Source of the DNA: CAIXSC01 sp046349935
GTDB taxonomy: Bacteria > Planctomycetota > Planctomycetia > Pirellulales > Pirellulaceae
NCBI GenBank assembly: GCA_046349935.1
Contig: JAXMBK010000006.1
Span: 248,001-312,000 of the forward strand
Length of the DNA: 64,000 bases
Direction of reading: 5' to 3'
Shown: positions 25,061-35,038 of the stretch, one piece after another
Layout: each line of letters starts with the position of its first letter
How positions within the stretch are numbered: position 1 is the stretch's first letter
Notes under the pieces: generated by a model
Databases searched by the model: none
What the model saw: the letters and a program-made list of their open reading frames with translations, nothing else
Told to the model about the DNA's origin: nothing
Position numbers and translations under genes: made by a program

Positions 25061-28000
25061 TCACTGGCTCTTGATCAGCTCTTCCGCCTCCGCCAGGAAG
25101 AGCTTCAACGACAGCCGGCGATTCCAGACCGGCGCCGCCTGCAATTCTTGAGCAGCCGATTCCTGCGCCTTTGCGAGTCGCTCGCGCGCCGCCTCGACTT
25201 GCTGCAATCGAAACTCGGTCATCGCCAGCAGCAACTCGACGTAGATAGGCGACGATGTGCCGTCGCCTTGTTCGCGCGCCGCGAACAACAGCGTTTTGGC
25301 TTCTTCAAATCGCCCCGCACGGTACAGCAAGGCGCCGCGGACTCGTGGGGGAATCTTCTCGTCCGACACGGCCGTCTGACGCAGTTCGAGTAGCCGCGGC
25401 GGGTCGTCGCCGCGGCGAGGCGCTATGGCGATCGTCCACCACAGAAAAGATCGCTCCTCGTCCGTAAGCTTTCCATCGTGCAGTTCGATGAGTCGTGCGC
25501 ACACCGTTTCGTAAACGTCGTGATTGCGCTGCGACGCCGCCAGGACGGCCGCACGATAGAGGTCGAGCACGCTTCCCGTGTTTCGAAAACTCTGAATCAA
25601 TTCGTCCCGAAACGTCAGCGGCGCGTCTAGTTTCATCTCGCGGAAAAAGATGGGCGCCAGGCATTTCATTCGGAGCGTATGGTCCGAGAACTCCACGCGA
25701 AACGGCAAGGCGTCCGCCACGTGCGCCGCTTTGACCGCGGCCTCGAATTCTTGGAAGCTACGCCGCACTTCCGCTTGTCGGCGCTCACGGTCCACTTCCG
25801 CGATGGGGGCTTCTAGGTCGCTCAACCAGCGGTTTTGTTGGAGCTCCCACTGGACGCAAGCCCATGACAATCGAGGACCGATCAGGTCTGGCGCCTTCTG
25901 CATCTCCGACTGACGCAGGCGATTCGCGGCTCGGTTGAGCATCGCGGTCGCCTCGTCCCAGCGTTCGGCCTGGGACAAGCGGCGACCGGCGGCCAGCAAG
26001 CCGTCGATCGCGATCAGTCGCGTTTCCGAAGTCACCGTGCGATCGCCTGGCGATTCGAAGACCTGGCGATCCAGTTCCTGCGCCATGCGTTGCGCAGCGT
26101 CGACTTCCGCCTGAGCCTGGCTCCAGATCAAACAAGCCTTCGCGCGCGCCACGCCCTGTGCGGCATCCTGAGGCTGTGACGCAAAGTACTTGGCAAGTCG
26201 CTCATCGAAACCGGCGGCTTCCAGCGGCGCGTCGTAATCGCCGACTTGATCCTGGAGCGATTGGAGCGGCTCCCGCCAAGGGAGATCGGCGGGCTGCAGG
26301 ACCGGCAAATCGCGTTCGGTTTCCCGTTTGAATGCGAGCGCCAAATCGCCCGACTCCAGTCGTTCTACCGAATCTGGGATCGCGGGCAGGTTGGGCGCCC
26401 CCCAAATGACGAGTTGGCCCAAGTTGGTGGCTGCCGCCAATTGACGACCATCGGCGCTGAAACTCACGCCGTACAGACGTTCGGCGCCGTCCACCCGCAA
26501 TTGCAGCATCTCCGTCGCCGTGGCGACATCCCAGAGACGGACGACGCCGTCCTCGCTGGACGAGGCGATTCGCCGACCGTCGGGCGAAAAGCTGATCCCC
26601 GTGACTCCGCTCGTGTGGCCGTTGAGGACGCTGAGAAACTGCGGCGAACGCCGACCGTAGACGGCAATGACGCCAGCCGAGTTGCCGACTGCGAATAAGT
26701 CGCCCGTCGGATGCCAGCCGATGGCGAAGTCGCCGTCTCCCGCGGCTCGATTGAAGGACATGGTCGCGCCCTGCAAGGTAATGACTTGAGGCGCCACCCA
26801 ACCGGATGTCGCTATTGCGTCTCCTTGGGGCGACCACTCAAATACCAGGCTGCTGCTCGTGTCAAGCGTCTCTGGCATTGGAATCGGCTCCGCCGTGCGA
26901 CCGTCGCGGATACTCGAAATCCCGACGTCCGCGACGATGGCGACTCGCATCTTGTCGGGACTCCACGAGGCGACGACTTCTCGATAATCCGGACACGGCA
27001 TCGCCTGTAATTCCAATCCAGTCAGGCCCTCGTTGACGACGAGTCGTCGCCCCGTCGCAGGCCGCAAGAGCGTTCGACCATCGCGCGACCAATCGACCCC
27101 GCGAGAATGTTGCGTAAAGTAGCTGACCTGCGGCTGGGCAGTGACGCCGTTCCAAACGACGATATGTCCCGACGAGTGTCCATTGGCGAGCAGCGTTTCG
27201 TTGACAGCGGCGATCTTCGAGCCGTCGGCAGACCAAACCACTCGGGGTGCGGCATGTCTCACCACGCCGTTCGACTCTGACGGGTCCAGGTCGCGGGCCC
27301 AAGAGAGATCGGGCGGCGACAAGCGATAGGGCGGATGATCGACCAGCTTGCACCGTCGGACTTCGGCGAGCGCGTGGTGACCGCACAGGGCGGCGTCTAC
27401 TCCGCGGGCGACGGCGACGAACTTGAGCGCATGGTCCGACAACCGATGCGTTTGCACCAGACTCATCGACCGCACGTCCCACACGCGCAGCGTATGGTCG
27501 CTGGAGACGGAAACCAAACGATGCTCGTCAAGCCACGCGAAGTCCCAACAATTGGCTCGATGACCTACGAGTCGGCCGCTGGTTTTCCCATCGGCGCTCG
27601 CCAGTCGAATCTCGGGGCCCTCCAACGTCGCGAGAAGACTCCCGGACGGATTCCAAGCCATCTTGTAGCCCGGCTCGTTGCTGACCTGTTCCAACGGCTG
27701 CTTGGAACCGTCGGCGAGCGAGAGGACGACTCGCTTACCGTAACGGAGCCCCAGCGCGAGCCGTTGACCATCGGGATGCCAGTCGATCCCGCCGCCCAAT
27801 TCGGCGCCGTCGCGAGAATGGATGACTTGGGCGTGCTTCGTCTCGATATCGACGAGGATGACTTCGCCCCGGCGGTTGGCGGTCGCCAATTGTCGGCTGT
27901 CGCGCTTCCAACTGAGCTGTTCCACCTGCCAGTTCGCCCAATCGTTCACGTCGCTGAAGGGCGTACCGCTCCACACCTCCGCGCCGTCGTCCGCGCGCAC

Positions 28001-29959
28001 GATGACGAAGCGTCCTTGGCCGTCGTAGAGCGCCAGCATGGCGCCGTCCGGAGACCAATTCATCAAAGCGGGCGCAAAGGCCGTTTTCAGGCGGCGTTTT
28101 CGAGCGACCGTGCGTGCGTCCCAGATGTCGATCGCGTCCGCGGTCGCGCCGGTTGCGAATTCGGTTCCGTCAGGACGCCACGTCGCGATGCCGGTGATCT
28201 GCGGTCCTTCGAAGGTCAGCCGTCGGAACGCTTGGTCGACGCAGTCCTTCAAGAAGTACCACTCCCAAGCGCGAAAGTCCGGCTTTCCCGCCGCTGGAAT
28301 TGATTCGGCCAACAGGCGTTCCAAGCGACCATAATCCCGTTCACGCAGCGCCTGGTGCATGGGAAAGAGCCGAGCGACGTACAAGCGCCACAGCGCTTCC
28401 CGCTCGGCGAGTTCCGCCTTGCGAGCCAAATCGCGCTGCGTCTCCGCCGCCTGTTCGGCCGCCGTTCGCAGTTCACGTTCTCCCGCTTCGGCGCGTTGCG
28501 CCTTCCCGAGCGCCGCGACCGTCCGTTGCTCCTCGGCCTGCAAGTCGCGCAGACGATCGGCCGACTCCTGCTCCGCACGCGTTGCACGGATCGCTTGCCA
28601 GGCGGTCCCCGCCACCGTCGCCAAGATGCCCACCGCCGTCAACAACAGCATCGAAGCGAAAACGCGATGGCGTTTGGCCAGTTTGACAAGGCGATACAGT
28701 CGCGACGGAGGCGCGGCCTGGACCAGCTCTCCTTCGAGATAGCGCGTCACGTCGGCCGCCAAATCGCGGGGCGACTGATAGCGGCGCTTGCGATCCTTCT
28801 CGAGCGCCTTCATCACGATCCAATCCAACTCGCCCGCCAAAGCGCGGCCCAACTGCCGAGCATCCATACTGCGATTCGAGGCGATCGTGGCCGACTGCTC
28901 GGCCGTGTTCCTCATCATCCGTTGGCTCGGCATGGGCGGATCGACCTCGCGGATGATCCGCCGCATCTCATCCAGCCCCGAACCATGCAGCGACTCCTTG
29001 TCGAACGGCGTCGTTCCGGCCAACAATTCGTAGAGGATGACGCCTAACGAATAGACGTCGCTGCGCGTGTCGACATCGTCGGCGCTGAATTGCGCCTGCT
29101 CGGGACTCATGTACAACGGCGTCCCGACCATCTGTCCGTAGGCCGTATAGATCGTGTGTTCGGTGAGCGGCTGCGTGAGGGCTTTGGCGATGCCGAAGTC
29201 GATGACCTTCGGCAGCGGCTGGTCGTCTTGCATGGTGACCAGGATGTTCGACGGCTTCAGATCGCGGTGAATCACCCCTTTCTGATGGGCATGGTGGACG
29301 GCGCCGCAGATATCGACGAACAGCTTCAGTCGCTCGCGGTTCGACAGTCGATTCTCATCGCAGAAGCGTGTGAGCGGCACGCCGCGGACCAATTCCATGA
29401 CGAAGAACGGCCGACCATCGCTCAATATCCCGCCATCCAACACGCGCGCGATGCACGGATGATCCATCACCGCCAGCGCCTGCCGTTCGGCTTCAAACCG
29501 CGCCAACACCGTCTTGCTGTCCATCCCAGGACGAATGACTTTCAGCGCCACGCGCCGCCGCACCGGTTCGATTTGGTCCGCGACGTAAACCAACCCCATG
29601 CCGCCTTCGCCCAGTTGTTCGCGGATCTTGAACCGTTCGAGCACCGGAAAACCGGATTCCTCCCGGCCTCGACGTCGACTCCCAGCTTGATTCAGAGCAC
29701 TTTCTTCCGCGGCGTTTGGGCGCGAATCAATGGTCGCCGGGCAGGCCGCTAGGCGTACGGCCTGGTCGAGCAGATTGCTTTGACCCGATCGGCCGGCTTC
29801 GATGAGATTCCGAAGAAACTCGCGTCGCTGCTCATCCCCGCCGGCCGCTTGCTCCAACAGCGACTCCAATTGGACGGGATCCGCCAACGCCTGAGCCGCT
29901 TCAAACACTTCGCGATTGGACCACGGCGACTTTCGGGCGTCTTTCTCGTTGCGCGTCAT
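25061..29959 (-). CDS. Membrane-anchored Ser/Thr protein kinase (PKN type) with WD40 repeats
   Basis: About 1632 residues. ATG 29959 (M-T-R-N-E-K-D) has GAGGTG about 9 bases upstream; the frame is open further but the extra part is Arg-rich and not protein-like. An N-terminal helical domain (V-F-E-A-A-Q-A-L-A-D) matches the kinase at 443. The kinase domain has GEGGMG near residues 117-122, HRDLKPSN with Asp 233, and DFGIAK with Asp 254. A transmembrane helix lies near 435-458, then a coiled segment, then WD40 repeats (GHTSGVTGISFSPDG, V-R-L-W-D-V; S-D-H-T-L-R-V-W-D-V). A C-terminal alpha-helical part (about 1300-1632) resembles TPR. The sigma gene lies 143 bases upstream. Presumably it senses through the outer propeller and signals inward or modifies proteins. 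Confidence 0.9.
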   Translation of the reverse strand: MTRNEKDARKSPWSNREVFEAAQALADPVQLESLLEQAAGGDEQRREFLRNLIEAGRSGQSNLLDQAVRLAACPATIDSRPNAAEESALNQAGSRRRGREESGFPVLERFKIREQLGEGGMGLVYVADQIEPVRRRVALKVIRPGMDSKTVLARFEAERQALAVMDHPCIARVLDGGILSDGRPFFVMELVRGVPLTRFCDENRLSNRERLKLFVDICGAVHHAHQKGVIHRDLKPSNILVTMQDDQPLPKVIDFGIAKALTQPLTEHTIYTAYGQMVGTPLYMSPEQAQFSADDVDTRSDVYSLGVILYELLAGTTPFDKESLHGSGLDEMRRIIREVDPPMPSQRMMRNTAEQSATIASNRSMDARQLGRALAGELDWIVMKALEKDRKRRYQSPRDLAADVTRYLEGELVQAAPPSRLYRLVKLAKRHRVFASMLLLTAVGILATVAGTAWQAIRATRAEQESADRLRDLQAEEQRTVAALGKAQRAEAGERELRTAAEQAAETQRDLARKAELAEREALWRLYVARLFPMHQALRERDYGRLERLLAESIPAAGKPDFRAWEWYFLKDCVDQAFRRLTFEGPQITGIATWRPDGTEFATGATADAIDIWDARTVARKRRLKTAFAPALMNWSPDGAMLALYDGQGRFVIVRADDGAEVWSGTPFSDVNDWANWQVEQLSWKRDSRQLATANRRGEVILVDIETKHAQVIHSRDGAELGGGIDWHPDGQRLALGLRYGKRVVLSLADGSKQPLEQVSNEPGYKMAWNPSGSLLATLEGPEIRLASADGKTSGRLVGHRANCWDFAWLDEHRLVSVSSDHTLRVWDVRSMSLVQTHRLSDHALKFVAVARGVDAALCGHHALAEVRRCKLVDHPPYRLSPPDLSWARDLDPSESNGVVRHAAPRVVWSADGSKIAAVNETLLANGHSSGHIVVWNGVTAQPQVSYFTQHSRGVDWSRDGRTLLRPATGRRLVVNEGLTGLELQAMPCPDYREVVASWSPDKMRVAIVADVGISSIRDGRTAEPIPMPETLDTSSSLVFEWSPQGDAIATSGWVAPQVITLQGATMSFNRAAGDGDFAIGWHPTGDLFAVGNSAGVIAVYGRRSPQFLSVLNGHTSGVTGISFSPDGRRIASSSEDGVVRLWDVATATEMLQLRVDGAERLYGVSFSADGRQLAAATNLGQLVIWGAPNLPAIPDSVERLESGDLALAFKRETERDLPVLQPADLPWREPLQSLQDQVGDYDAPLEAAGFDERLAKYFASQPQDAAQGVARAKACLIWSQAQAEVDAAQRMAQELDRQVFESPGDRTVTSETRLIAIDGLLAAGRRLSQAERWDEATAMLNRAANRLRQSEMQKAPDLIGPRLSWACVQWELQQNRWLSDLEAPIAEVDRERRQAEVRRSFQEFEAAVKAAHVADALPFRVEFSDHTLRMKCLAPIFFREMKLDAPLTFRDELIQSFRNTGSVLDLYRAAVLAASQRNHDVYETVCARLIELHDGKLTDEERSFLWWTIAIAPRRGDDPPRLLELRQTAVSDEKIPPRVRGALLYRAGRFEEAKTLLFAAREQGDGTSSPIYVELLLAMTEFRLQQVEAARERLAKAQESAAQELQAAPVWNRRLSLKLFLAEAEELIKSQ

Positions 29960-30102
29960 GTTGGTCGCACCTCGCCTGCGTTTTTCTATCGGGCCCGTCG
30001 GGGGCCGCTCGCGCGCCGCGCCGCGGTGCGACGACGGCGCGCAAGTCTTCCCATAGAGCAAGGCGTAGATTTCGGACCGGGCGTCCCAAACGGCCCCATC
30101 GG

Positions 30103-30681
30103 TTAGTCCGCTGCGAGCCCGCTCGCATGCACGGCGAACCACGAGCGGGCATATTCCCAGAGGCGGTAGGCTGCCGAACGCGAGAGCCCCAGACACTCGC
30201 CGGCTTCCGTCACCGTCAGCCCGGCAAAGAGCCGTAGTTTGACCAATTCGGCCGCTTCCTGATCATCCGCAACCAGACGTTGCAGCGCCTCGTCTAGGTC
30301 GAGCAGCGTGTCCGGGTCCCAGGGCATGGCAAGGCCCGCCAACTCGGCGTCATCCGTTTCCAGGCGCACGGCTTGCGAGCCGCGTTTGAGCGCGTTTTTC
30401 CGTCGCGCTGAATCAATCAGAATGCGCCGCATCGCCTCCGCCGCCGCGGCAAAAAAGTGGCGTCGCCCCTCCCAACCGTTCGGCGGCGCCCCGCCGGCCA
30501 CTCGCAAATAGGCCTCGTGCACCAGCGCCGTCGCTTGCAGCGTATGCTCGACTCGTTCCCTCCGCAGTTGCCCGCGCGCCAACTTTCGCAGCTCGTCGTA
30601 GACCAGCGGCAACAGTTCGTCCGCCGACGCCCGTTCGCCCCGCGACAACTGCTCCAACAAGTAGGTGATGTCCTGCGTCAC
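30103..30681 (-). CDS. ECF-type RNA polymerase sigma factor
   Basis: About 192 residues of the planctomycete ECF group found next to PKN kinases. GTG 30681 (V-T-Q-D-I-T-Y-L-L) is chosen because GGAGGA lies 8 bases upstream; an ORF extension to 30744 has no such site. Region 2 includes L-P-L-V-Y-D-E-L-R-K-L-A and the T-L-Q-A-T-A-L-V-H-E-A-Y-L-R-V helix; region 4 includes AELVKLRLFAGLTVTEAGE and LGLSRSAAYRLWEYAR, the helix-turn-helix. It is the complete paralogue of the truncated sigma at the left edge and heads the minus-strand sigma/kinase/exoprotein module. No classical anti-sigma gene is adjacent, so the kinase may be its regulator; this is inference from position. Confidence 0.92.
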   Translation of the reverse strand: MTQDITYLLEQLSRGERASADELLPLVYDELRKLARGQLRRERVEHTLQATALVHEAYLRVAGGAPPNGWEGRRHFFAAAAEAMRRILIDSARRKNALKRGSQAVRLETDDAELAGLAMPWDPDTLLDLDEALQRLVADDQEAAELVKLRLFAGLTVTEAGECLGLSRSAAYRLWEYARSWFAVHASGLAAD

Positions 30682-30794
30682 TGCGAGTTCCTCCGCCAAC
30701 GTGAGTTGCAAGCGGAGTCTAGGACGGGGCGCGGCGCGATGCAAGCAGCGCGCGGGTGCGCGGCTTGTGCGGTGCGGCGGGAAGGGAGTTTGTA

Positions 30795-30818
30795 ACAGGC
30801 TGGAAGCCTGTTCTACGG
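30795..30818 (+). repeat. REP-like palindrome, copy 3
   Basis: ACAGGCTGGAAGCCTGT followed by TCTACGG, lying 11 bases beyond the typA stop. Read on the strand of typA it has the same orientation as copy 1 has to its gene. Confidence 0.85.
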
Positions 30819-30829
30819 CCCGTTCTCGG

Positions 30830-32644
30830 CTAGCCGCCTTTGCGCGCGTCGCGACGGCGATCTGTTTCGCGGAGCGTGATTTTGCGCAGACGCAACTGCG
30901 TCGGCGTCACTTCCACGTACTCGTCGTCCTCGATGTACTCGAGCGCCATTTCCAGGGACATTTTGCGCGGCGGACGCAGCAGGATGTTGTCATCGGTGCC
31001 GGAGGCGCGCATGTTGGTGAGTTTCTTTTCTTTGGTCGGGTTGACCGCCATGTCGTTATCGCGAGCGTTCTCGCCGACGATCATACCTTCGTAAGTCTCT
31101 TCGCCCGGCGCTACGAACAGGTCGCTCCGTTCCTGCAGCGTGTTGAGAGCGTAGGCGTTGACGCGTCCCGACACCATCGACACTAGCGCGCCGTTCGGAC
31201 GCCGCGGAATGTCGGCCTGCACGGGCCGATAGCCTTCAAAGCGATGGTGGATGACGGCCGTGCCTTGCGTGGCGTTGAGCAGTCGAGTTCGCATGCCGAT
31301 CAGGCCGCGGGCGGGAATCGTGAAGCTGACGTGCGTGTAGTCGCCGCGCGGGTCCATATGCACCAGTTCCCCGCGCCGCTCGCCCACCAGTTCCATCACC
31401 GGCCCCAACTTGTCCGACGGCACCTCCACCACCAGCGACTCGAACGGCTCTTCTTTCCCCTTCGGCCCGTCGCGGAGAATGACGCGCGGCTTGCCGACCG
31501 ACAATTCAAATCCTTCGCGGCGCATGGTTTCGATCAGCACCGCCAGGTGCAGCACGCCGCGCCCCGACACGGCGAACGCTTCGCTGCCTTCCATCGGCCG
31601 CACTCGCAAAGCCACATTGCGTTCCAGTTCGCGCGTCAGCCGTTCTTTCAGTTGCCGCGTGGTGACGTACTTGCCCTCGCGGCCGGCGAAGGGGGACGAA
31701 TTGATCGTGAAGATCATCTCCAGCGTCGGTTCGTCGACGGTCAACCGCGGCATGGCCACGGGACGCGAGGGGTCGCACACCGTGTCGCCAATGTCGATGT
31801 CCGGCAAGCCGACCAGGGCCACGACATCGCCCGCCTGCGCTTCGGACACCTCGACGCGTCCCAGCTTGTCGAACGTGTGCACTTGGGTGAGCTTCCCGGT
31901 CATCGTCCGGTCGCCCTCTTTCATGACGACCACCGACTGCCCCGGTCGCACCTTTCCTGACTGCAAGCGGCCGATCGCGATGCGTCCCACGAACTCCGAC
32001 CAGTCAAGCGTCGTGACCAGCATCTGCAGCGGCGCGTCGGGCTCGACTTCCGGTCCCGGGACGACGTCGAGCACCATGTCGAGCAGCGGATGAATCGATT
32101 CCGTACGCACGGCCGGGTCGTGCGTCGCAAACCCCTCGCGCGAACTCGAAAACATATGCGGAAACTCGGTCAACCGATGTTCCGTGTCGAGTTCCATGAG
32201 CAGGAGGAGGGCTTGGTCGAGCACTTCCTGGGGGCGGGCGTCGGGGCGGTCGACTTTATTCACGACGACGATGGGGCGGAGACCGCACTCGAGCGCTTTG
32301 CGGAGCACGAAGCGCGTTTGCGGGAGCGGCCCTTCGGCGGCGTCCACCAGCAGAATCGCCCCGTCGGCCATCCGCACCACGCGTTCCACTTCGCCGCCGA
32401 AGTCGGCGTGGCCCGGCGTGTCGATGATATTGATTTTCACGCCCTTGTAGGGCAAAGCGATGTTCTTGGCGAGGATCGTAATGCCCCGCTGCCGCTCGAG
32501 TTCATTCGAATCGAGAATGCAGTCGCCCTGCAGCTGACTGTCGCGAAACTGGCCGCTTTGGCGCAGAAAACAGTCGACCAACGTCGTCTTGCCGTGGTCG
32601 ACGTGAGCGATAATGACAATGTTTCGTAAGTCGTTCCGTCGCAT
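30830..32644 (-). CDS. typA: Ribosome-associated translational GTPase TypA/BipA
   Basis: 604 residues, the usual length for TypA. The GTPase motifs are clear: IAHVDHGKTTL (G1), RGITILAKN (G2), DTPGHADFGGEV (G3) and NKVDRPDA (G4). Domains II/III and the TypA-specific C-terminal part follow, with ARGLIGMRTRLLNATQGTA and N-T-L-Q-E-R-S-D-L-F-V-A-P-G-E. The protein binds the 70S ribosome and helps ribosome assembly and stress adaptation. It diverges from the AarF-like gene at 32792, with 147 bases between them for both promoters. The stop TAG is followed by a REP palindrome. Confidence 0.97.
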   Translation of the reverse strand: MRRNDLRNIVIIAHVDHGKTTLVDCFLRQSGQFRDSQLQGDCILDSNELERQRGITILAKNIALPYKGVKINIIDTPGHADFGGEVERVVRMADGAILLVDAAEGPLPQTRFVLRKALECGLRPIVVVNKVDRPDARPQEVLDQALLLLMELDTEHRLTEFPHMFSSSREGFATHDPAVRTESIHPLLDMVLDVVPGPEVEPDAPLQMLVTTLDWSEFVGRIAIGRLQSGKVRPGQSVVVMKEGDRTMTGKLTQVHTFDKLGRVEVSEAQAGDVVALVGLPDIDIGDTVCDPSRPVAMPRLTVDEPTLEMIFTINSSPFAGREGKYVTTRQLKERLTRELERNVALRVRPMEGSEAFAVSGRGVLHLAVLIETMRREGFELSVGKPRVILRDGPKGKEEPFESLVVEVPSDKLGPVMELVGERRGELVHMDPRGDYTHVSFTIPARGLIGMRTRLLNATQGTAVIHHRFEGYRPVQADIPRRPNGALVSMVSGRVNAYALNTLQERSDLFVAPGEETYEGMIVGENARDNDMAVNPTKEKKLTNMRASGTDDNILLRPPRKMSLEMALEYIEDDEYVEVTPTQLRLRKITLRETDRRRDARKGG

Positions 32645-32791
32645 AGTTTCCGCAAGCCTGCCCTAAGTTCCGATCGTCCGCGTTAAGCCCGGCATCGTAA
32701 CAGATCCCCCGCCTCTTGGGCAGACCGTCGCCGCACGTTCACACCAGTCGTCAGGTAGAATGGAGAGCCGACTCGCCCGGAGCCCCCTCGG

Positions 32792-34480
32792 ATGAAAATC
32801 ACCTCCATTCCCCAGATCTTCCGCAACGTCAAGCGCGGATCGGAGATCATTTCCATCCTCAGCCGCTATGGGTTGGCGGATTGGCTGGCGCAGCTCAACA
32901 TCGACTTCATCAAAGATTCACTGCGCAATCGGGACGGCGAAATCCTGGCTCGGCACACCCGCGAAACCCGCATCCGCCTCGCCCTTACCGACCTTGGCCC
33001 CACCTTCATTAAGCTCGGACAACTCCTCAGCACCCGCCCGGACGTCGTCGGCGTCGCCTTGGCAGACGAACTCCGGCAACTCCAATCCAACGTCCCCGCC
33101 GACCCGCCCCAGGCCGTCCGCGATCTGATTGCCGCCGAATTGGGCCAACCCGTCGACGAACTGTTCGCCGAGTTCTCCGACGTCGCACTCGCTTCCGCCT
33201 CCATCGGCCAGGTGCACCGAGCGATGATGCACGACGGCGCCTCGGTCGTCGTGAAAGTGCAGCATGCCAACATCGAATCGATCATCCATGACGACCTGGA
33301 AGTGATCGCGTGGCTGGCGCAGGTGGCCGAGATGATGCCGGAACTGGTTCCGTATCGCCCGAAAGCGATGGCGGCCGAGATGGCCCGCACGCTCCGCCGC
33401 GAGTTGGATTTTGCGCTCGAAGAACGCAATTTGCAGCAATTTGCCACTCAATTCGCGGACACGCCGTCGGTCGCCATCCCGCGCACCTATCCCGACTTAT
33501 GCACGTCCCGCGTCGTCACCATGGAGTTCCTGGAGGGGATTAAGCTGGCCGACACCAGCCGGCTCCGCAGCGAGGGGCTCGACCTGGCCGAAATCGCCCG
33601 TCGCGGCGCGGAAATGTACGTGGACATGATCTTCACGCACGGCTTCTACCACGCCGATCCCCACCCCGGAAACATCGTCCTCCTGCCGGGCAACATCATC
33701 GGACTGCTCGACTTCGGCATGGTCGGACGGATCGACGAACGGCTGCGCGAGGACATCGAAGCCATGCTGATGGCGATCGTCAATCGCGACGTCCTGATGC
33801 TCACGTCGCTCATTAAGCGCGTCGGCACGCCGCCCGCGGAACTCGATGAAGGAGCGCTCGGCGTCGACGTCGCCGACTTCTTGGGGACCTACGCCACGCA
33901 ATCGCTGACTCACTTCGACCTCGGCGGGGCGCTCAATGAAATCGTCGAAATCATTCGCCGGCACCAAATTCACCTGCCGGCCCAAGTCAGCCTGCTCATC
34001 AAGACCCTGATCACGCTGGAAGGCACCGGACGCCTGCTGCATCCTGCCTTTAGCCTGGTCGAGATCATGCAGCCGTTCCATCGCAAGATGCTGTTGCGGC
34101 GTCTGTCCCCCGCGCGCCAGATCCGCAAAATGCGGCGGATCTACTGGGAATTCGAAAACCTGCTGGAGATTCTGCCCGGACGACTGATGGACATTCTGCA
34201 GCAGATCCAAACCGGTCGTTTCGACGTGCACCTGGACCACCGTGGACTCGAACCGTCCGTCAATCGGCTCGTCCTGGGAATGCTGGCCAGCGCTCTGTTC
34301 CTGGGATCGTCGTTTCTGCTGAGTTACAAAGTGCCGCCGCTGTTGTTCGAAGGGGACGGGCTATTGGGAGTCCGCGACCTGTCGCTGCTCGGGTTGGGCG
34401 GCAGCGCGACCGCGATCCTGATCGGCCTCCGGTTGCTGCGCGCCATCGGCAAGTCGGGGCACTTGGACCGGAAAGACTAG
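32792..34480 (+). CDS. AarF/UbiB (ABC1/ADCK) family atypical kinase
   Basis: 562 residues of the UbiB/AarF/COQ8 family, atypical protein-kinase-like ATPases linked to isoprenoid quinone or lipid metabolism. The family motif K-x-G-Q is seen in FIKLGQLLSTRPDVV (about residues 72-86). A later A-S-A-S-I-G-Q-V-H-R is the Ala-rich replacement of the Gly loop, and VVVKVQ has the ATP-binding Lys. F-Y-H-A-D-P-H-P-G-N (HxDxHPGN) and LLDFGMVG are the catalytic and metal-binding parts. Two hydrophobic segments at the C-terminus (about 500-550) are the usual membrane anchor. The symbol ubiB is avoided because planctomycetes mostly use menaquinone and the substrate is unproven. It converges with the small gene at 34497. 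Confidence 0.93.
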   Translation: MKITSIPQIFRNVKRGSEIISILSRYGLADWLAQLNIDFIKDSLRNRDGEILARHTRETRIRLALTDLGPTFIKLGQLLSTRPDVVGVALADELRQLQSNVPADPPQAVRDLIAAELGQPVDELFAEFSDVALASASIGQVHRAMMHDGASVVVKVQHANIESIIHDDLEVIAWLAQVAEMMPELVPYRPKAMAAEMARTLRRELDFALEERNLQQFATQFADTPSVAIPRTYPDLCTSRVVTMEFLEGIKLADTSRLRSEGLDLAEIARRGAEMYVDMIFTHGFYHADPHPGNIVLLPGNIIGLLDFGMVGRIDERLREDIEAMLMAIVNRDVLMLTSLIKRVGTPPAELDEGALGVDVADFLGTYATQSLTHFDLGGALNEIVEIIRRHQIHLPAQVSLLIKTLITLEGTGRLLHPAFSLVEIMQPFHRKMLLRRLSPARQIRKMRRIYWEFENLLEILPGRLMDILQQIQTGRFDVHLDHRGLEPSVNRLVLGMLASALFLGSSFLLSYKVPPLLFEGDGLLGVRDLSLLGLGGSATAILIGLRLLRAIGKSGHLDRKD

Positions 34481-34496
34481 CGTCAAGCGGGAACGG

Positions 34497-34742
34497 TTAC
34501 GCGGCGCGTTTCGCTGCCTCCCAGGCGGGAACCGCCGGTGCGGCCGCGCCGGCCGTCTCGACCGGCGACTCGCCGGTCGCTTCGACGCCGGCCGATTCTT
34601 CCCGAGCGGCCCGTTGGGAATCGACGTAACCCTTTAGGATGGTTTCCAGGGCGGCATTCAGTTCGTTCAGTTTCGCCAGGACTTCGTCCTGACGCGCATC
34701 GAGATCTTGGAGAAGATTGATCGCCGAAGAATCGTCCGCCAT
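34497..34742 (-). CDS. Small hypothetical protein with N-terminal coiled-coil
   Basis: About 81 residues from ATG 34742 (M-A-D-D-S-S-A-I-N-L-L). The N-terminal half is a heptad-like helix (L-L-Q-D-L-D-A-R-Q-D-E-V-L then K-L-N-E-L-N); the C-terminal half is Ala/Pro/Glu-rich and probably disordered. The frame extends to 34811, but the extra residues include Cys-Cys and no ribosome site. No family is recognised. It converges with the AarF-like gene and diverges from rpsU. Confidence 0.6.
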   Translation of the reverse strand: MADDSSAINLLQDLDARQDEVLAKLNELNAALETILKGYVDSQRAAREESAGVEATGESPVETAGAAAPAVPAWEAAKRAA

Positions 34743-35038
34743 GCCCGCCCCGCTCCGCAAGTGACAACAAGCTACTGTAGTGACATCGGCGCGCGGCGCG
34801 GCGGATTTCAATTCCCCCGCGGCAGCGGGAGGCGCTGGGGAGGTCGGGACGGTCGTCGCATCGCGCGGCGGGACGGAAAGTTATCCCTAGAAACACCTTG
34901 GCGCGACTAGACAGGTCGCCGGCACATCGTGTAGACTACGCGACCCTGTTCGGCGAGAGAAAATAGTGACCTTGTGGGCGCCAGAGACCCGAAACTAAAG
35001 GGTCAGGCAAAGATTTTTGGAAGGACCTAGGAGGAAAG

